This document shows, one piece after another, positions 46,098 through 53,618 of a DNA stretch of 64,000 nucleotides (positions within the stretch are counted from its first letter, which is position 1; each line of letters starts with the position of its first letter). Made by a program: the position numbers and the translations under genes. The notes beneath the pieces were generated by a model. The model saw only the letters and a list, made by a program, of their open reading frames with translations, searched no databases and was not told where the DNA came from. Source of the stretch: Thermomonospora echinospora (GTDB lineage: Bacteria > Actinomycetota > Actinomycetes > Streptosporangiales > Streptosporangiaceae); contig NZ_FNVO01000001.1 in NCBI RefSeq assembly GCF_900108175.1, forward strand, positions 37,662 through 101,661, written 5' to 3'.

Positions 46098-47384
46098 GTG
46101 TACGTCAGCGTCCGGACACCGGGAAGCAGGCGGGCCATCCGCTCGGCCGCCCGTTCCGTCGGAGCAACGGCCATGGGCGTGACGATGGCGGCGGTGGCCG
46201 CCGGCTGTACCGAGGACGAGCGTGTGGTGTCCAAACCGGTCGGCCTGAGCATCGAGCCGCACAACGGCTCCGCCCAGGTCCGTCCCGACACCCCGATCCT
46301 GGTCAGGGCCGCGGGCGGCACGCTGCAGAACGTCACCGTCCGCGCGCGGGGCGCCGACGTGGCGGGCCTGACCAGCGGGGACCGTAGCCAGTGGCGGTCG
46401 CGGTGGACCCTCGCCCCGGACACCCGCTACGACGTCGTCGCCACCGCGCTCGGGAAGGACGGCCGGACCCGCACGGTCAGCAGCGCGTTCACCACCCAGA
46501 AGGTCAAACGGGCGGTGACCGTCTCCATGGAGGCGCCCAACCAGGGCGAGACGGTCGGCGTCGGGATGCCGATCATCTTGCGTTTCGACCGCGAGGTCAC
46601 CGACCGGGCCGCGGTGGAGCGGGCGCTAGAGGTGCGCTCCAGCAAGCGGGTCGAGGGGGCCTGGCGCTGGCTCGAGGACGGGAGCCTGGTCTTCCGCACC
46701 CGCAGGCACTGGCCGACCCACACCGACGTGCGGGTGATCGCCCATCTGAACGGGGTCCGCGCGCTCCGCGACGGCTACGCCACCCAGGACCTGGACGTGA
46801 AGTTCAGGATCGGGGAGGAGCACGCCACCGTGGCCGATGCCAAGACCCATCGCATGGTCGTCTACCGCAACGGCAAGCAGATCCGCGACTTCCCGGTCAG
46901 CATGGGCCGGGGCGGAGTCCACAAGTACATCACCACCAGCGGCAACCATCTGACGATGGACAAGGGCAACCCGGTGATCATGGACTCGTCCACGCTCGGC
47001 TGCGGGCCCGGCTGCCCCGGCTACTACCGCATGGCCGTCTACTGGTCGGTGCGCATCTCCAACAGCGGCGAGTACGCGCACGCCGCGCCGTGGTCGGTGG
47101 GCTCCCAGGGCAACTCGAACGTCACCCACGGCTGCGTCAACATGCACCCGGATGCGGCGCAGTGGTTCTACAAGTTCAGCTACCGGGGCGACCCCTTTAA
47201 GGTCGTCGGCACCAGCCGGGAGCTGGAGCCCGGCAACGGGTGGGGCTACTGGCAGATGGACTGGGAGAAGTGGGCGGAGGGCAGCGCGCTGAAGCAGACC
47301 CTGTGGGTCGGCCCCGAGGGCTCGGTGCCCGTCCAGGCGAAGCGGCTCCAGGCGCCTAGGCCGACGACCTCGCCTTCGGCCTGA
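46098..47384 (+). CDS. L,D-transpeptidase, lipoprotein with Ig-like domains
   Basis: About 428 residues. A signal peptide ends in a lipobox (AVAAGC), followed by two Ig-like domains (about 50-150 and 150-230). The YkuD catalytic domain contains HRMVVYRNGKQIRDFPVSMG and the active site THGCVNMHPDAA. A C-terminal cap with a Trp-rich GWGYWQMDWEKW follows. It makes 3-3 cross-links in peptidoglycan, as mycobacterial LdtMt2 does. Start uncertain: GTG 46098 has a G-rich ribosome site 8 nt upstream, GTG 46092 is just before. The gene lies directly after the cta operon terminator. Confidence 0.92.
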   Translation: MYVSVRTPGSRRAIRSAARSVGATAMGVTMAAVAAGCTEDERVVSKPVGLSIEPHNGSAQVRPDTPILVRAAGGTLQNVTVRARGADVAGLTSGDRSQWRSRWTLAPDTRYDVVATALGKDGRTRTVSSAFTTQKVKRAVTVSMEAPNQGETVGVGMPIILRFDREVTDRAAVERALEVRSSKRVEGAWRWLEDGSLVFRTRRHWPTHTDVRVIAHLNGVRALRDGYATQDLDVKFRIGEEHATVADAKTHRMVVYRNGKQIRDFPVSMGRGGVHKYITTSGNHLTMDKGNPVIMDSSTLGCGPGCPGYYRMAVYWSVRISNSGEYAHAAPWSVGSQGNSNVTHGCVNMHPDAAQWFYKFSYRGDPFKVVGTSRELEPGNGWGYWQMDWEKWAEGSALKQTLWVGPEGSVPVQAKRLQAPRPTTSPSA

Positions 47385-47488
47385 TCCCCTCGCGACGCGG
47401 GCGCGGGATTCCGGCGGCCCGCCTTGACCTCGCACATGAGGTGATCCTCTCGCGACGCGCGGGCGCCGGCCCTTCCCACCGGGACGGG

Positions 47489-48817
47489 TCAGCGCCGCAG
47501 CGAGGGCGGCTCGGGTATCCGGTGCAGGCGCGCCCAGTCGCGGGCCATGGCGATGCGTTCGGGTGCGCCGGGATGGCTGAACCACAGGACGTACTCCAGC
47601 GAATCCGGCCGTAGGTCCGACAGGTTCCGCACCGACAGCTCGTGCTGCATCGACACGAACGTGACCGGATCGCGGGTCAAGTCCAGCGCGTGCGCGTCCG
47701 CGCGGGCCTCGATCCGCCTGCTGACGAGGTTCTGCACGGGGCCGCCGAGCTGGGTCAGGACGACGACGGCGGCCAGCAGCAGGGCCACCGAGCGGGGATC
47801 GGCGGCCGCCTCTCGCTCGTCCGGCGCACCGTCGCCGTCCCGCAGCCCGGCCCTGCGCCGCAGCCTCGGCGAGGTCAGCGCCAGGAAGAGCAGGCAGACG
47901 GCGCCCGAGGTCCCCAGAGCCCCGACGAGCGTGCCGTACAGGACGTCGTTGCGCTTGGCGTGGCCGAGTTCGTGGGCGACGATCGATTTGATCCGGGCCG
48001 GGGACGACTCCAGCAGCGTGTCGTAGACCACGATGCGGCGGGTGGAGCCGAAGCCCGACACGTAGGCGTTGAGCGAGGTGGTCCGCCGGGACGCGTCGGC
48101 CACCAGCACGTTCTCGACCGGCACCCCGTCCCGGTCGGCCATCGCCAGCAGGTCCGAGCGCAGCGGCCCGGCCGGCAGCGGGCTGAACCGGTTGAACACC
48201 GGTTCCACGACCAGCGGGTAGACGAACGAGATCGCCACCACCAGGGCGAAGCCGCCCGCGGCGGCCCCCGTCCACCAGTACCGCGGAAAGCGCCGGGCGA
48301 GCGCGAACAGCAGCAGCACCGCCACCGTCCAGACCGCCCAGCTCAGCCCCAGTGACTTCAGCTCGTCGACCGCCCACCCCGGCCAGGTCTGGACGGACAG
48401 CCCGTACCGGCGCAGCGCGTTCTCCCGCCAGACGCCGAACGGCAGCCCGGCCGCCCACAGCAGCGTCGTCATCGCGATCACCGCCACGACCAGCCGCGGC
48501 GTCCGCCTGGGCACCCTGGCGGTGCACCAGCCGATGAAACGGGCGCCCAGCGGGGTCAGCCCCAGCGCCAGGGCGACCGCCAGCCCGGCGGCCAGCCCCG
48601 CGTACGCCGGCGGGTTGATCGCCGCGTCGAAGGCCGCCGAACGGGCCAGCTCGGCGGGGGAGAAGTCACGGGCCGGGTCGGGCGGCACCGCACCGCCCGG
48701 CACCGCACCGGGCAGCGGATCCCACGGGGTGGTCGTCAGCAGGACGACGCCGACGGCCACGAAAAGCCCCGCCGCCGTAACGAGGGCCGCCGTCCGGGCC
48801 CGTCCGAGACCGCTCAT
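47489..48817 (-). CDS. M48 family membrane metallopeptidase (Ste24/CAAX protease-like)
   Basis: 442 residues with about seven transmembrane segments. The zinc site is HELGH (IVAHELGHAKRND) with the third ligand in EARADAHAL. DASRRTTSLNAYVSGFG upstream is typical of the Ste24 branch. In bacteria such enzymes degrade or process membrane proteins; substrates here are unknown. ATG 48817 (AAGGAG upstream) overlaps the stop of the next gene by 4 bp, so both proteases are made together. Confidence 0.9.
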   Translation of the reverse strand: MSGLGRARTAALVTAAGLFVAVGVVLLTTTPWDPLPGAVPGGAVPPDPARDFSPAELARSAAFDAAINPPAYAGLAAGLAVALALGLTPLGARFIGWCTARVPRRTPRLVVAVIAMTTLLWAAGLPFGVWRENALRRYGLSVQTWPGWAVDELKSLGLSWAVWTVAVLLLFALARRFPRYWWTGAAAGGFALVVAISFVYPLVVEPVFNRFSPLPAGPLRSDLLAMADRDGVPVENVLVADASRRTTSLNAYVSGFGSTRRIVVYDTLLESSPARIKSIVAHELGHAKRNDVLYGTLVGALGTSGAVCLLFLALTSPRLRRRAGLRDGDGAPDEREAAADPRSVALLLAAVVVLTQLGGPVQNLVSRRIEARADAHALDLTRDPVTFVSMQHELSVRNLSDLRPDSLEYVLWFSHPGAPERIAMARDWARLHRIPEPPSLRR

Positions 48818-50127
48818 CCCAGCTCCTTCCGCAGATGGTCCCGCCACATCGCGGTGAGCTCGGCGGTGTCCAGATCCAGGACCGAACGTAGCGCCGCGTC
48901 CTGGGAGCGCTCGCCCGCGGCCCGGTAGAGCCGCAGTAGCGCGGCCTCCCCGTACCGTTCGGCGATCATGCGGCAGGCCAGCCACGCCTCCGCGTACGCC
49001 TGCGGCAGCCGGTCCGAGCCGCTCTCGAAGTCGTCGCGTCCGGGCAGCGCCTCGGGCAGCCGCCCGGCCGCCACCTCCGCGCGCAGTTCCCGGGCCGCCG
49101 AGCGTACCGGCACCGCCCGGTCCCGGTAGCCGACGTAGTCGGCCAGCCCCTCGATCAGCCACAGAGGCGTGCGGGTGTCGCGGGCGCCCCCGGTGGCGAC
49201 ATGGGTCAGCTCGTGGGTGAGCACCACCTCGCGGCCGAGGGGGTTGAGCCGGGAGAAGGTACCGGGAGCGATGACGATGCGGTCCTCTCCGGACGGGCCG
49301 GAGGTGGCGAGTGCGGCGATGTTCGCCAGGTCGTCCGCCGGGTCGTTCGCCAGGCCGTTCAGCGGGTCGTCCACCGCGCCGTTGCCGGGGACCAACGCGG
49401 CGGCCCGCCCGTCGTCGGCCGGGACGAGCGCGACCGCCCGCCGCGCCCAGCGTCGTCCCACGACCTCGGTGACGGCGGGCACGGCCGCATCGAGCCGGTC
49501 GGCGATCTCCCGCAGGGCGGGGGAGGAGCCGATCACCAGGCTGTGCTCGCCGCGCACGACGGTGAGCGGGCCGCCATCCCAGATATCGGCGTCGTCACGC
49601 AGGCCGTGCGCGGTGCCGTCCCCGACGATCCGCCAGCCGCCGCCGCGCCGGGCGACGGTCAGATAGCGGGTCCGGGTCACCTCGCCGCGGTCGTATCCCC
49701 GCAGCCGATACCGCAGCGTCACCTTGAGCGTGGAGCCGTCCCGGCCGCCCGCCACCGGGACGGACGAGTCCAGGTCCTCCCGCCAGGACCGCAGCGGCAG
49801 CCGGGCGAGATTGTCGAACAGGGTGCGCTGCGCCTCCCGGAACGCCGGGGGCGCGGTGATCACGGTGGCCAGGAACGCGGTCCGGTCGCCGTCCCGCACC
49901 GCACGGGCCCGGCCCGCCAGGACGGCCTCGACGGCCCGCGCGTCCGGCGGGACCGCCGGGCCGGTCGCGGTGCCGGCCGGGGCGGGGGACCCGCCGGACC
50001 GGGTCGTGCCCCAGACGGCGCCGGCGATCAGGACGACAGCGGTGACCAGGGCTGAGACGACGAGCACCGGCCGGCGCGTGCCGCGCCGGCCGGTGCCGGT
50101 AGCCGGTGTCCCGGACGGGTCGTCCAT
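48814..50127 (-). CDS. Membrane-anchored gluzincin-type metallopeptidase (peptidase MA-like)
   Basis: 437 residues: one N-terminal transmembrane helix (about 22-42), an extracytoplasmic ~200-residue domain containing the repeats ADDGRAAALVPGNGAVDD and NGLANDPADDLA, then a zinc domain with HELTH (VVLTHELTHVATGG) and the downstream Glu in LIEGLADYVGYR. This H-E-x-x-H...E pattern is the gluzincin type. Substrate unknown. It is translationally coupled to the M48 gene. Confidence 0.82.
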   Translation of the reverse strand: MDDPSGTPATGTGRRGTRRPVLVVSALVTAVVLIAGAVWGTTRSGGSPAPAGTATGPAVPPDARAVEAVLAGRARAVRDGDRTAFLATVITAPPAFREAQRTLFDNLARLPLRSWREDLDSSVPVAGGRDGSTLKVTLRYRLRGYDRGEVTRTRYLTVARRGGGWRIVGDGTAHGLRDDADIWDGGPLTVVRGEHSLVIGSSPALREIADRLDAAVPAVTEVVGRRWARRAVALVPADDGRAAALVPGNGAVDDPLNGLANDPADDLANIAALATSGPSGEDRIVIAPGTFSRLNPLGREVVLTHELTHVATGGARDTRTPLWLIEGLADYVGYRDRAVPVRSAARELRAEVAAGRLPEALPGRDDFESGSDRLPQAYAEAWLACRMIAERYGEAALLRLYRAAGERSQDAALRSVLDLDTAELTAMWRDHLRKELG

Positions 50128-50180
50128 GCCGGTGATCCTATTGACAGTTCACCGGTGCCGGGTCACGGGTGCCGATGCGC

Positions 50181-51020
50181 TTACTCGGCGTAGTCGGGGT
50201 ATCCGTAGCCGACGATGTTGGAGGAACGGATCTTGGACACGACGGAGTCGGAGATGTTGCCCTCCACGGTCTTGACCGTGCCGTCGTCCAGCACCTCGGT
50301 GACCATGCCCACGTGGTCGATGCCGCCGATGGTGTCGCCGCCGCTCCAGTCGAAGAAGACGATCGCGCCGGGCTTGGGCTGGGTGCCCCAGCGCCCCTGG
50401 TCCTTGAACGACTGGGCGTAGGTGACGGTGTAGGGGTCGGCGCCCAGCGCGTCGGTGCCGGCCTGCTGGGCGGCCCAGGCCAGGAACATCGCGCACCAGG
50501 CGGCGCCCTCGTAGACGCTGGTGTCGTACCCGCCCTCGTCGCGTTCCAGGGTCTCCTTGGCGCGCTGGGTCGAGGCGTACCACCTGCCGAACTTGCTCTT
50601 GCCGAGGTCGTCCTCGGTGGTGCCGACCTGGGACTCGGCCACCCTGATCACGTCCTCGGCGGAGACCGTCCGGACGGCCTTCGCGGGGGGCGCGCCGAGC
50701 GCAAGGGTGGTCTGGGCCTGCGCCTGTCCCACGCTCTGGGGGCTGACGCCGGTCAGCGACTCGGTGACCCTGCTGGTCTTGCCGAGGGCGGTGATCGGGG
50801 CGGCGGCGCCCACGGCGGCCTGGGCGGGTACCTGGGCGGCGACGGTCAGCGCGCTGGTGGCCACCGCGCCGGCGACCAGCGCGCTGGCCACGGCGCCCTG
50901 CCGGGAGGAGAAGCCGCTGCGCAGCCCGGTCAGGCTCAGTCGGCTCAGACAGGTCAGGCCGGGGTGGTTGGTGATGCGGTTGAAACGGTTGACACGCTTG
51001 AGACGGCGCTTGCCTGCCAC
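50181..51020 (-). CDS. Secreted CHAP-domain cell-wall hydrolase under a c-di-AMP riboswitch
   Basis: 279 residues. A long n-region and a Sec signal (ALVAGAVATSALTVAAQVPAQA) give a secreted protein. After a ~60-residue spacer the CHAP domain follows with catalytic Cys in EGAAWCAMFLAWA, His in GGIDHVGMVTEV and the third residue near EGNISD. CHAP enzymes cleave peptidoglycan amide or peptide bonds. GTG 51020 has GAGGAG 8 nt upstream. The leader contains a c-di-AMP-binding RNA; such control of wall hydrolases is established in Streptomyces and mycobacteria. Confidence 0.92.
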   Translation of the reverse strand: MAGKRRLKRVNRFNRITNHPGLTCLSRLSLTGLRSGFSSRQGAVASALVAGAVATSALTVAAQVPAQAAVGAAAPITALGKTSRVTESLTGVSPQSVGQAQAQTTLALGAPPAKAVRTVSAEDVIRVAESQVGTTEDDLGKSKFGRWYASTQRAKETLERDEGGYDTSVYEGAAWCAMFLAWAAQQAGTDALGADPYTVTYAQSFKDQGRWGTQPKPGAIVFFDWSGGDTIGGIDHVGMVTEVLDDGTVKTVEGNISDSVVSKIRSSNIVGYGYPDYAE

Positions 51021-51047
51021 GGCATGTGCTCCTCTGCTTCCATGTCG

Positions 51048-51165
51048 CCTACCGGGTTAGCTGACGGGTTCGGGCTTGGAAGTCGCCCTACGGCCGCGAG
51101 CGGCCGATTCACCCCGGGAAAGGTGGGTCCCCGGCTCCGCAGCCCGGTCAGCGGGCATGCGGACT
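51048..51165 (-). promoter_or_regulatory. c-di-AMP (ydaO/yuaA-type) riboswitch 1, upstream of the CHAP gene
   Basis: Minus-strand RNA has the conserved blocks in order: GGAGCCGGGGACCCA, GGGGTGAATC, GTAGGG and CGAACCCGTCAGCTAACC, then a closing segment before the CHAP ribosome site. These are the core of the ydaO class. The exact 5' end was not resolved because the P1 partner is unclear. Confidence 0.9.
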
Positions 51166-51202
51166 CGGCGGCGGACGTCCGGGGACGGACGTCCGTCTGA
51201 GT

Positions 51203-51286
51203 GTTCGGAAAAGTCCCGCAAGGGAGAGACCTTCGGAAAGGTCCCGTGAGGGGGAGGCCTTCGGAAGGGTCCCTGCGAGGAAGACG
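51203..51286. repeat. 28-bp imperfect tandem repeat, three copies
   Basis: Units at 51203-51230, 51231-51258 and 51259-51286 share TTCGGAA-(A/G)GTCCC-N3-(A/G)GGG-type cores, and the later two contain an inverted CCTTC/GGAAGG pair. They lie between the small secreted gene and riboswitch 1, ahead of the latter on the transcribed strand. Confidence 0.7.
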
Positions 51287-51359
51287 GCGCGGCGCTACGG
51301 CCGGGCCGGAAAGTCTGGGTGCGCCGCAACGGGCGCGATGCCCGCGGGCATCGGTGCGA

Positions 51360-51602
51360 TCAGCGCACTGGGGTGCCGTACCTGGCGTCGGTGGCGTCGG
51401 CCGCGCCCGTCATGGGACGGTGCTCGTGCCAGGAGGCGGTCCGGGCCTGCTCGGCGGTGGCCGCCGTGCCCGATCCCGTGGGTGCCTGGGCCGGTGTCGC
51501 GGTGGCCAGGACCAGCACGGGGGTGAGGGTCAGCGCGCCGAGGAGCGCGCCGCCGGTGAGCTTGATGCCTCGGGTGATTCTGCTGACAGCGTTGCTGGAC
51601 AG
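51360..51602 (-). CDS. Small secreted protein with apparent CTG start, under a c-di-AMP riboswitch
   Basis: 80 residues. No ATG, GTG or TTG lies at a usable place. AAGAAGGAG is followed 6 nt later by CTG 51602, which would begin LSSNAVSRITRGIKL and a Sec signal (GALLGALTLTPVLVLATATPAQA). The mature part would be only ~40 residues (ASWHEHRPMTGAADATDARYG) and matches nothing I know. It sits directly behind riboswitch 2. Either a genuine CTG-started secreted peptide or a truncated wall-hydrolase gene whose catalytic part is lost. Confidence 0.5.
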   Translation of the reverse strand: MSSNAVSRITRGIKLTGGALLGALTLTPVLVLATATPAQAPTGSGTAATAEQARTASWHEHRPMTGAADATDARYGTPVR

Positions 51603-51617
51603 GGTGGACTCCTTCTT

Positions 51618-51766
51618 CCAGACGCCTACCGGGTTAGCTGACGGGTTCGGGCTGGAAGTCGCCCTACGGCACCTCTCACCTGCGGAACGAGGGTCCACTG
51701 GGAAGATGCGCCGATTCACCCCGGGAAAGGTGGGTCCCCGGCTCCTCACTTCCGCCGTGCGTCCGG
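51618..51766 (-). promoter_or_regulatory. c-di-AMP (ydaO/yuaA-type) riboswitch 2
   Basis: Same core blocks as riboswitch 1: GAGGAGCCGGGGACCCACC, GGGGTGAATC, GTAGGGCGAC and CCCGAACCCGTCAGCTAACC. P1 is visible: CCGGACGC (51766-51759) pairs with GCGTCTGG (51625-51618) with one G-U pair. P1 ends exactly where the ribosome site AAGAAGGAG of the next gene begins, so ligand-controlled translation is possible. Confidence 0.92.
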
Positions 51767-52126
51767 TGACCGGGTCGTCCGGTGCCGGGATGTCCGCACG
51801 TCGAAGGTGATGGACTCGGCGTGGCCGCGTGCTGCGGCGCTGATTTGACGAGTGCCTGGTTGTCACGGCCGGACCGCCGCAGGCCCTTTGCGCCCGCGAT
51901 GATCACGGTGCGCACTGGGCGGCCGGACGGCCGTTGCATGGGCGGCATCTGGGGGACGTCGCCACCGATGCGACGCCTGGGAAGCGCCGCTGTCCGACAC
52001 AAGGTACCAAACAGCAAGCCTGAAGCAAACCCCTCGCAAAACGGACATTGACCAGGTCAAGTGGGTCCAGCGGGGTGTCCGCCCCAGGTCTCACCCAGGC
52101 AAAACCAGGGTCTGCACCGATCCATT
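51767..52126 (-). other. Upstream region of riboswitch 2
   Basis: 360 bp without a supported gene. On the minus strand TTTGCT-N17-TACCTT (52029-52001) is a possible promoter for the riboswitch 2 unit, which would leave ~230 nt of leader before the aptamer. Confidence 0.35.
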
Positions 52127-52159
52127 CCCGGGTCACGGGACCTCCTCCCGTGACCCGGG
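52127..52159 (-). terminator. Terminator of the NlpC/P60 gene
   Basis: CCCGGGTCACGGGA (52127-52140) and TCCCGTGACCCGGG (52146-52159) form a perfect 14-bp stem with a 5-nt loop, 7 bp after the stop. Confidence 0.85.
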
Positions 52160-52166
52160 GGGGCGC

Positions 52167-53150
52167 TCAGGGGCGACCGGCGCCGTAGTAGTTGGTGGCG
52201 TAGTAGCCGGAGGTGATGTTGACGACCTCGACGTTCTTACCGGTGCGCGGGGCGTGCACCATCTGGCCGTTGCCGACGTACAGGCCGACGTGGCCCAGGC
52301 TGCTGAAGAACACCAAGTCGCCCGGCTGCAGGTCGCTCTTGGCGACCCGCTTGGTGGCGCTGTATTGCGAGTAGGTGGTGCGCGGCAGGTTCACCCCGGC
52401 GGCGCCCCACGACCGCATCGTCAGGCCGGAGCAGTCGTAGCTGTTCGGGCCCTCGGCGCCGTACTGGTACGGCTTGCCGATCTGGGCGTAGGCGAACTGG
52501 AGGGCCACCCGGGCCGAGCCGCTGGCCGGACCGGTGTAGGTGCCGCCGCCCCCGCCGCTCGGACGGTCCGGGGTGACGCCGAGGCGGCTCAGCAGCTTCT
52601 CCTGCGTGTCGATGGACTTCTCGACCTTCTGCTTCTGCTCCTTGAGTTCCTTGGAGCGGCGCAGGACGTCGTCGTAGGCCTCCTGGGCCTGGGCCTGCTG
52701 GCGCTGCAGCCGCTGCGCGGCGGCCAGGAACACCGTCAGCTCCGAGCTGCGGTTGCGGGACAGATGCGCGAAGACCGCGGTCTGGTCGAGCACGTTCTGT
52801 GGGTCGCCGGTGCCCACGAAGCCCGCCACGTCGCCCATGTCGCCGTTCTTGTAGGCGGTCGCCGCCATCTCGGCGATGCGGGCGCGGGTCTTCTCGAAGT
52901 CGGCGGCCTCGGCGGCGGCGGCCTTCCTGGCGGCCTTGAGCTTGGCCTTGGCGGACTTGAGGTCCTCCTCGGCCTGGTTGTACTTCTCGACGAGCTGGTC
53001 GACCTGCTTGTTGAGCGCGTCCAGCTTCTTCTGCACCGAGGAGGCCGAGGGTGTGGGCTCGGCGTGCGCGGTGGCGACGGGGAGTGCCACCGTCGTGGCG
53101 ACGGTAAGGCAGGCGGTTGCCCAGAACCGACGGGTTTTCTCACTGGCCAC
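52167..53150 (-). CDS. Secreted NlpC/P60 endopeptidase with coiled-coil domain (RipA-like)
   Basis: 327 residues from GTG 53150. A Sec signal (ACLTVATTVALPVATAHA) is followed by a ~170-residue coiled coil rich in Lys, Ala and Glu. A Gly/Ser linker leads to the NlpC/P60 domain: YDCSGLTMRSWGAAG (catalytic Cys), GDLVFFSSLGHVGLYVG (His) and MVHAPRTG. It cuts D-Glu-mDAP bonds in peptidoglycan stems. The coiled coil probably blocks or positions the active site, as in RipA. A -10/-35 pair lies upstream, which places the start codon at 53150 and not at 53195. Confidence 0.93.
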   Translation of the reverse strand: MASEKTRRFWATACLTVATTVALPVATAHAEPTPSASSVQKKLDALNKQVDQLVEKYNQAEEDLKSAKAKLKAARKAAAAEAADFEKTRARIAEMAATAYKNGDMGDVAGFVGTGDPQNVLDQTAVFAHLSRNRSSELTVFLAAAQRLQRQQAQAQEAYDDVLRRSKELKEQKQKVEKSIDTQEKLLSRLGVTPDRPSGGGGGTYTGPASGSARVALQFAYAQIGKPYQYGAEGPNSYDCSGLTMRSWGAAGVNLPRTTYSQYSATKRVAKSDLQPGDLVFFSSLGHVGLYVGNGQMVHAPRTGKNVEVVNITSGYYATNYYGAGRP

Positions 53151-53191
53151 GGTCGCGTTACGCCCCTCTCTTCCCACCCTCTTCGGCGGAG

Positions 53192-53220
53192 ACACTAGCG
53201 AGGGGCCACACCCGTCACAA
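53192..53220 (-). promoter_or_regulatory. Sigma-70-type promoter of the NlpC/P60 gene
   Basis: TTGTGA (53220-53215), 17-nt spacer, TAGTGT (53197-53192) on the minus strand, about 42 nt before the start codon. Confidence 0.6.
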
Positions 53221-53279
53221 CCGATTCGTACGTTCTCACCCCGGCATTTCGGACTTGATGACGTTGTGTGCCGTTATGC

Positions 53280-53501
53280 TCACGAAGCGCGTTCGTGGCG
53301 CAGTGGCGGGACCATGCCCAGCTCGGCCAGCAGATCCAACGCGGCCAGTTCGCCGTCGTCCAGATGGATCACCTGGTCGGGCGGGGGTGCGGCGGCGGGC
53401 CCCGGCCCGGCGGCCCGACCCGGCCCGCCGATCTGGAGCAGCGCGGTGACCACGCAGTCCCCGCACGCCCGGACCCGGCAGGTGTCGCACTCGATCAACA
53501 T
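53280..53501 (-). CDS. Small Cys-rich actinobacterial protein
   Basis: 73 residues. The N-terminal MLIECDTCRVRACGDCVVTALL has a C-x2-C...C-x2-C pattern that could hold zinc or an iron-sulfur cluster. A Gly/Pro/Ala linker and the C-terminal helix ELAALDLLAELGMVPPLR follow. I recall similar proteins as conserved hypotheticals in actinobacteria. Function unknown. Not secreted. Confidence 0.72.
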   Translation of the reverse strand: MLIECDTCRVRACGDCVVTALLQIGGPGRAAGPGPAAAPPPDQVIHLDDGELAALDLLAELGMVPPLRHERAS

Positions 53502-53618
53502 CGACGTCTCCTCGTCGTCTCCTCGTCGCCCGGTGACGGCTGACGGGGACGACGCTAAGCACGGGGTACGACAAAAGCCGGACGGCCCCTCCCGGCCCGT
53601 GCCGGGCGCGGACGGCCG

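Noticed and set aside
47383-47463. Direct repeat of about 20 bp (TGATCC-CTCGCGACGCG type) after the L,D-transpeptidase gene
   Set aside because: Two imperfect copies 59 bp apart in non-coding DNA, without symmetry or association with any feature.
53151-53195. Longer N-terminus for the NlpC/P60 gene
   Set aside because: The start at 53195 lies inside the predicted -10, before transcription begins, and would put 15 charged residues before the signal peptide.
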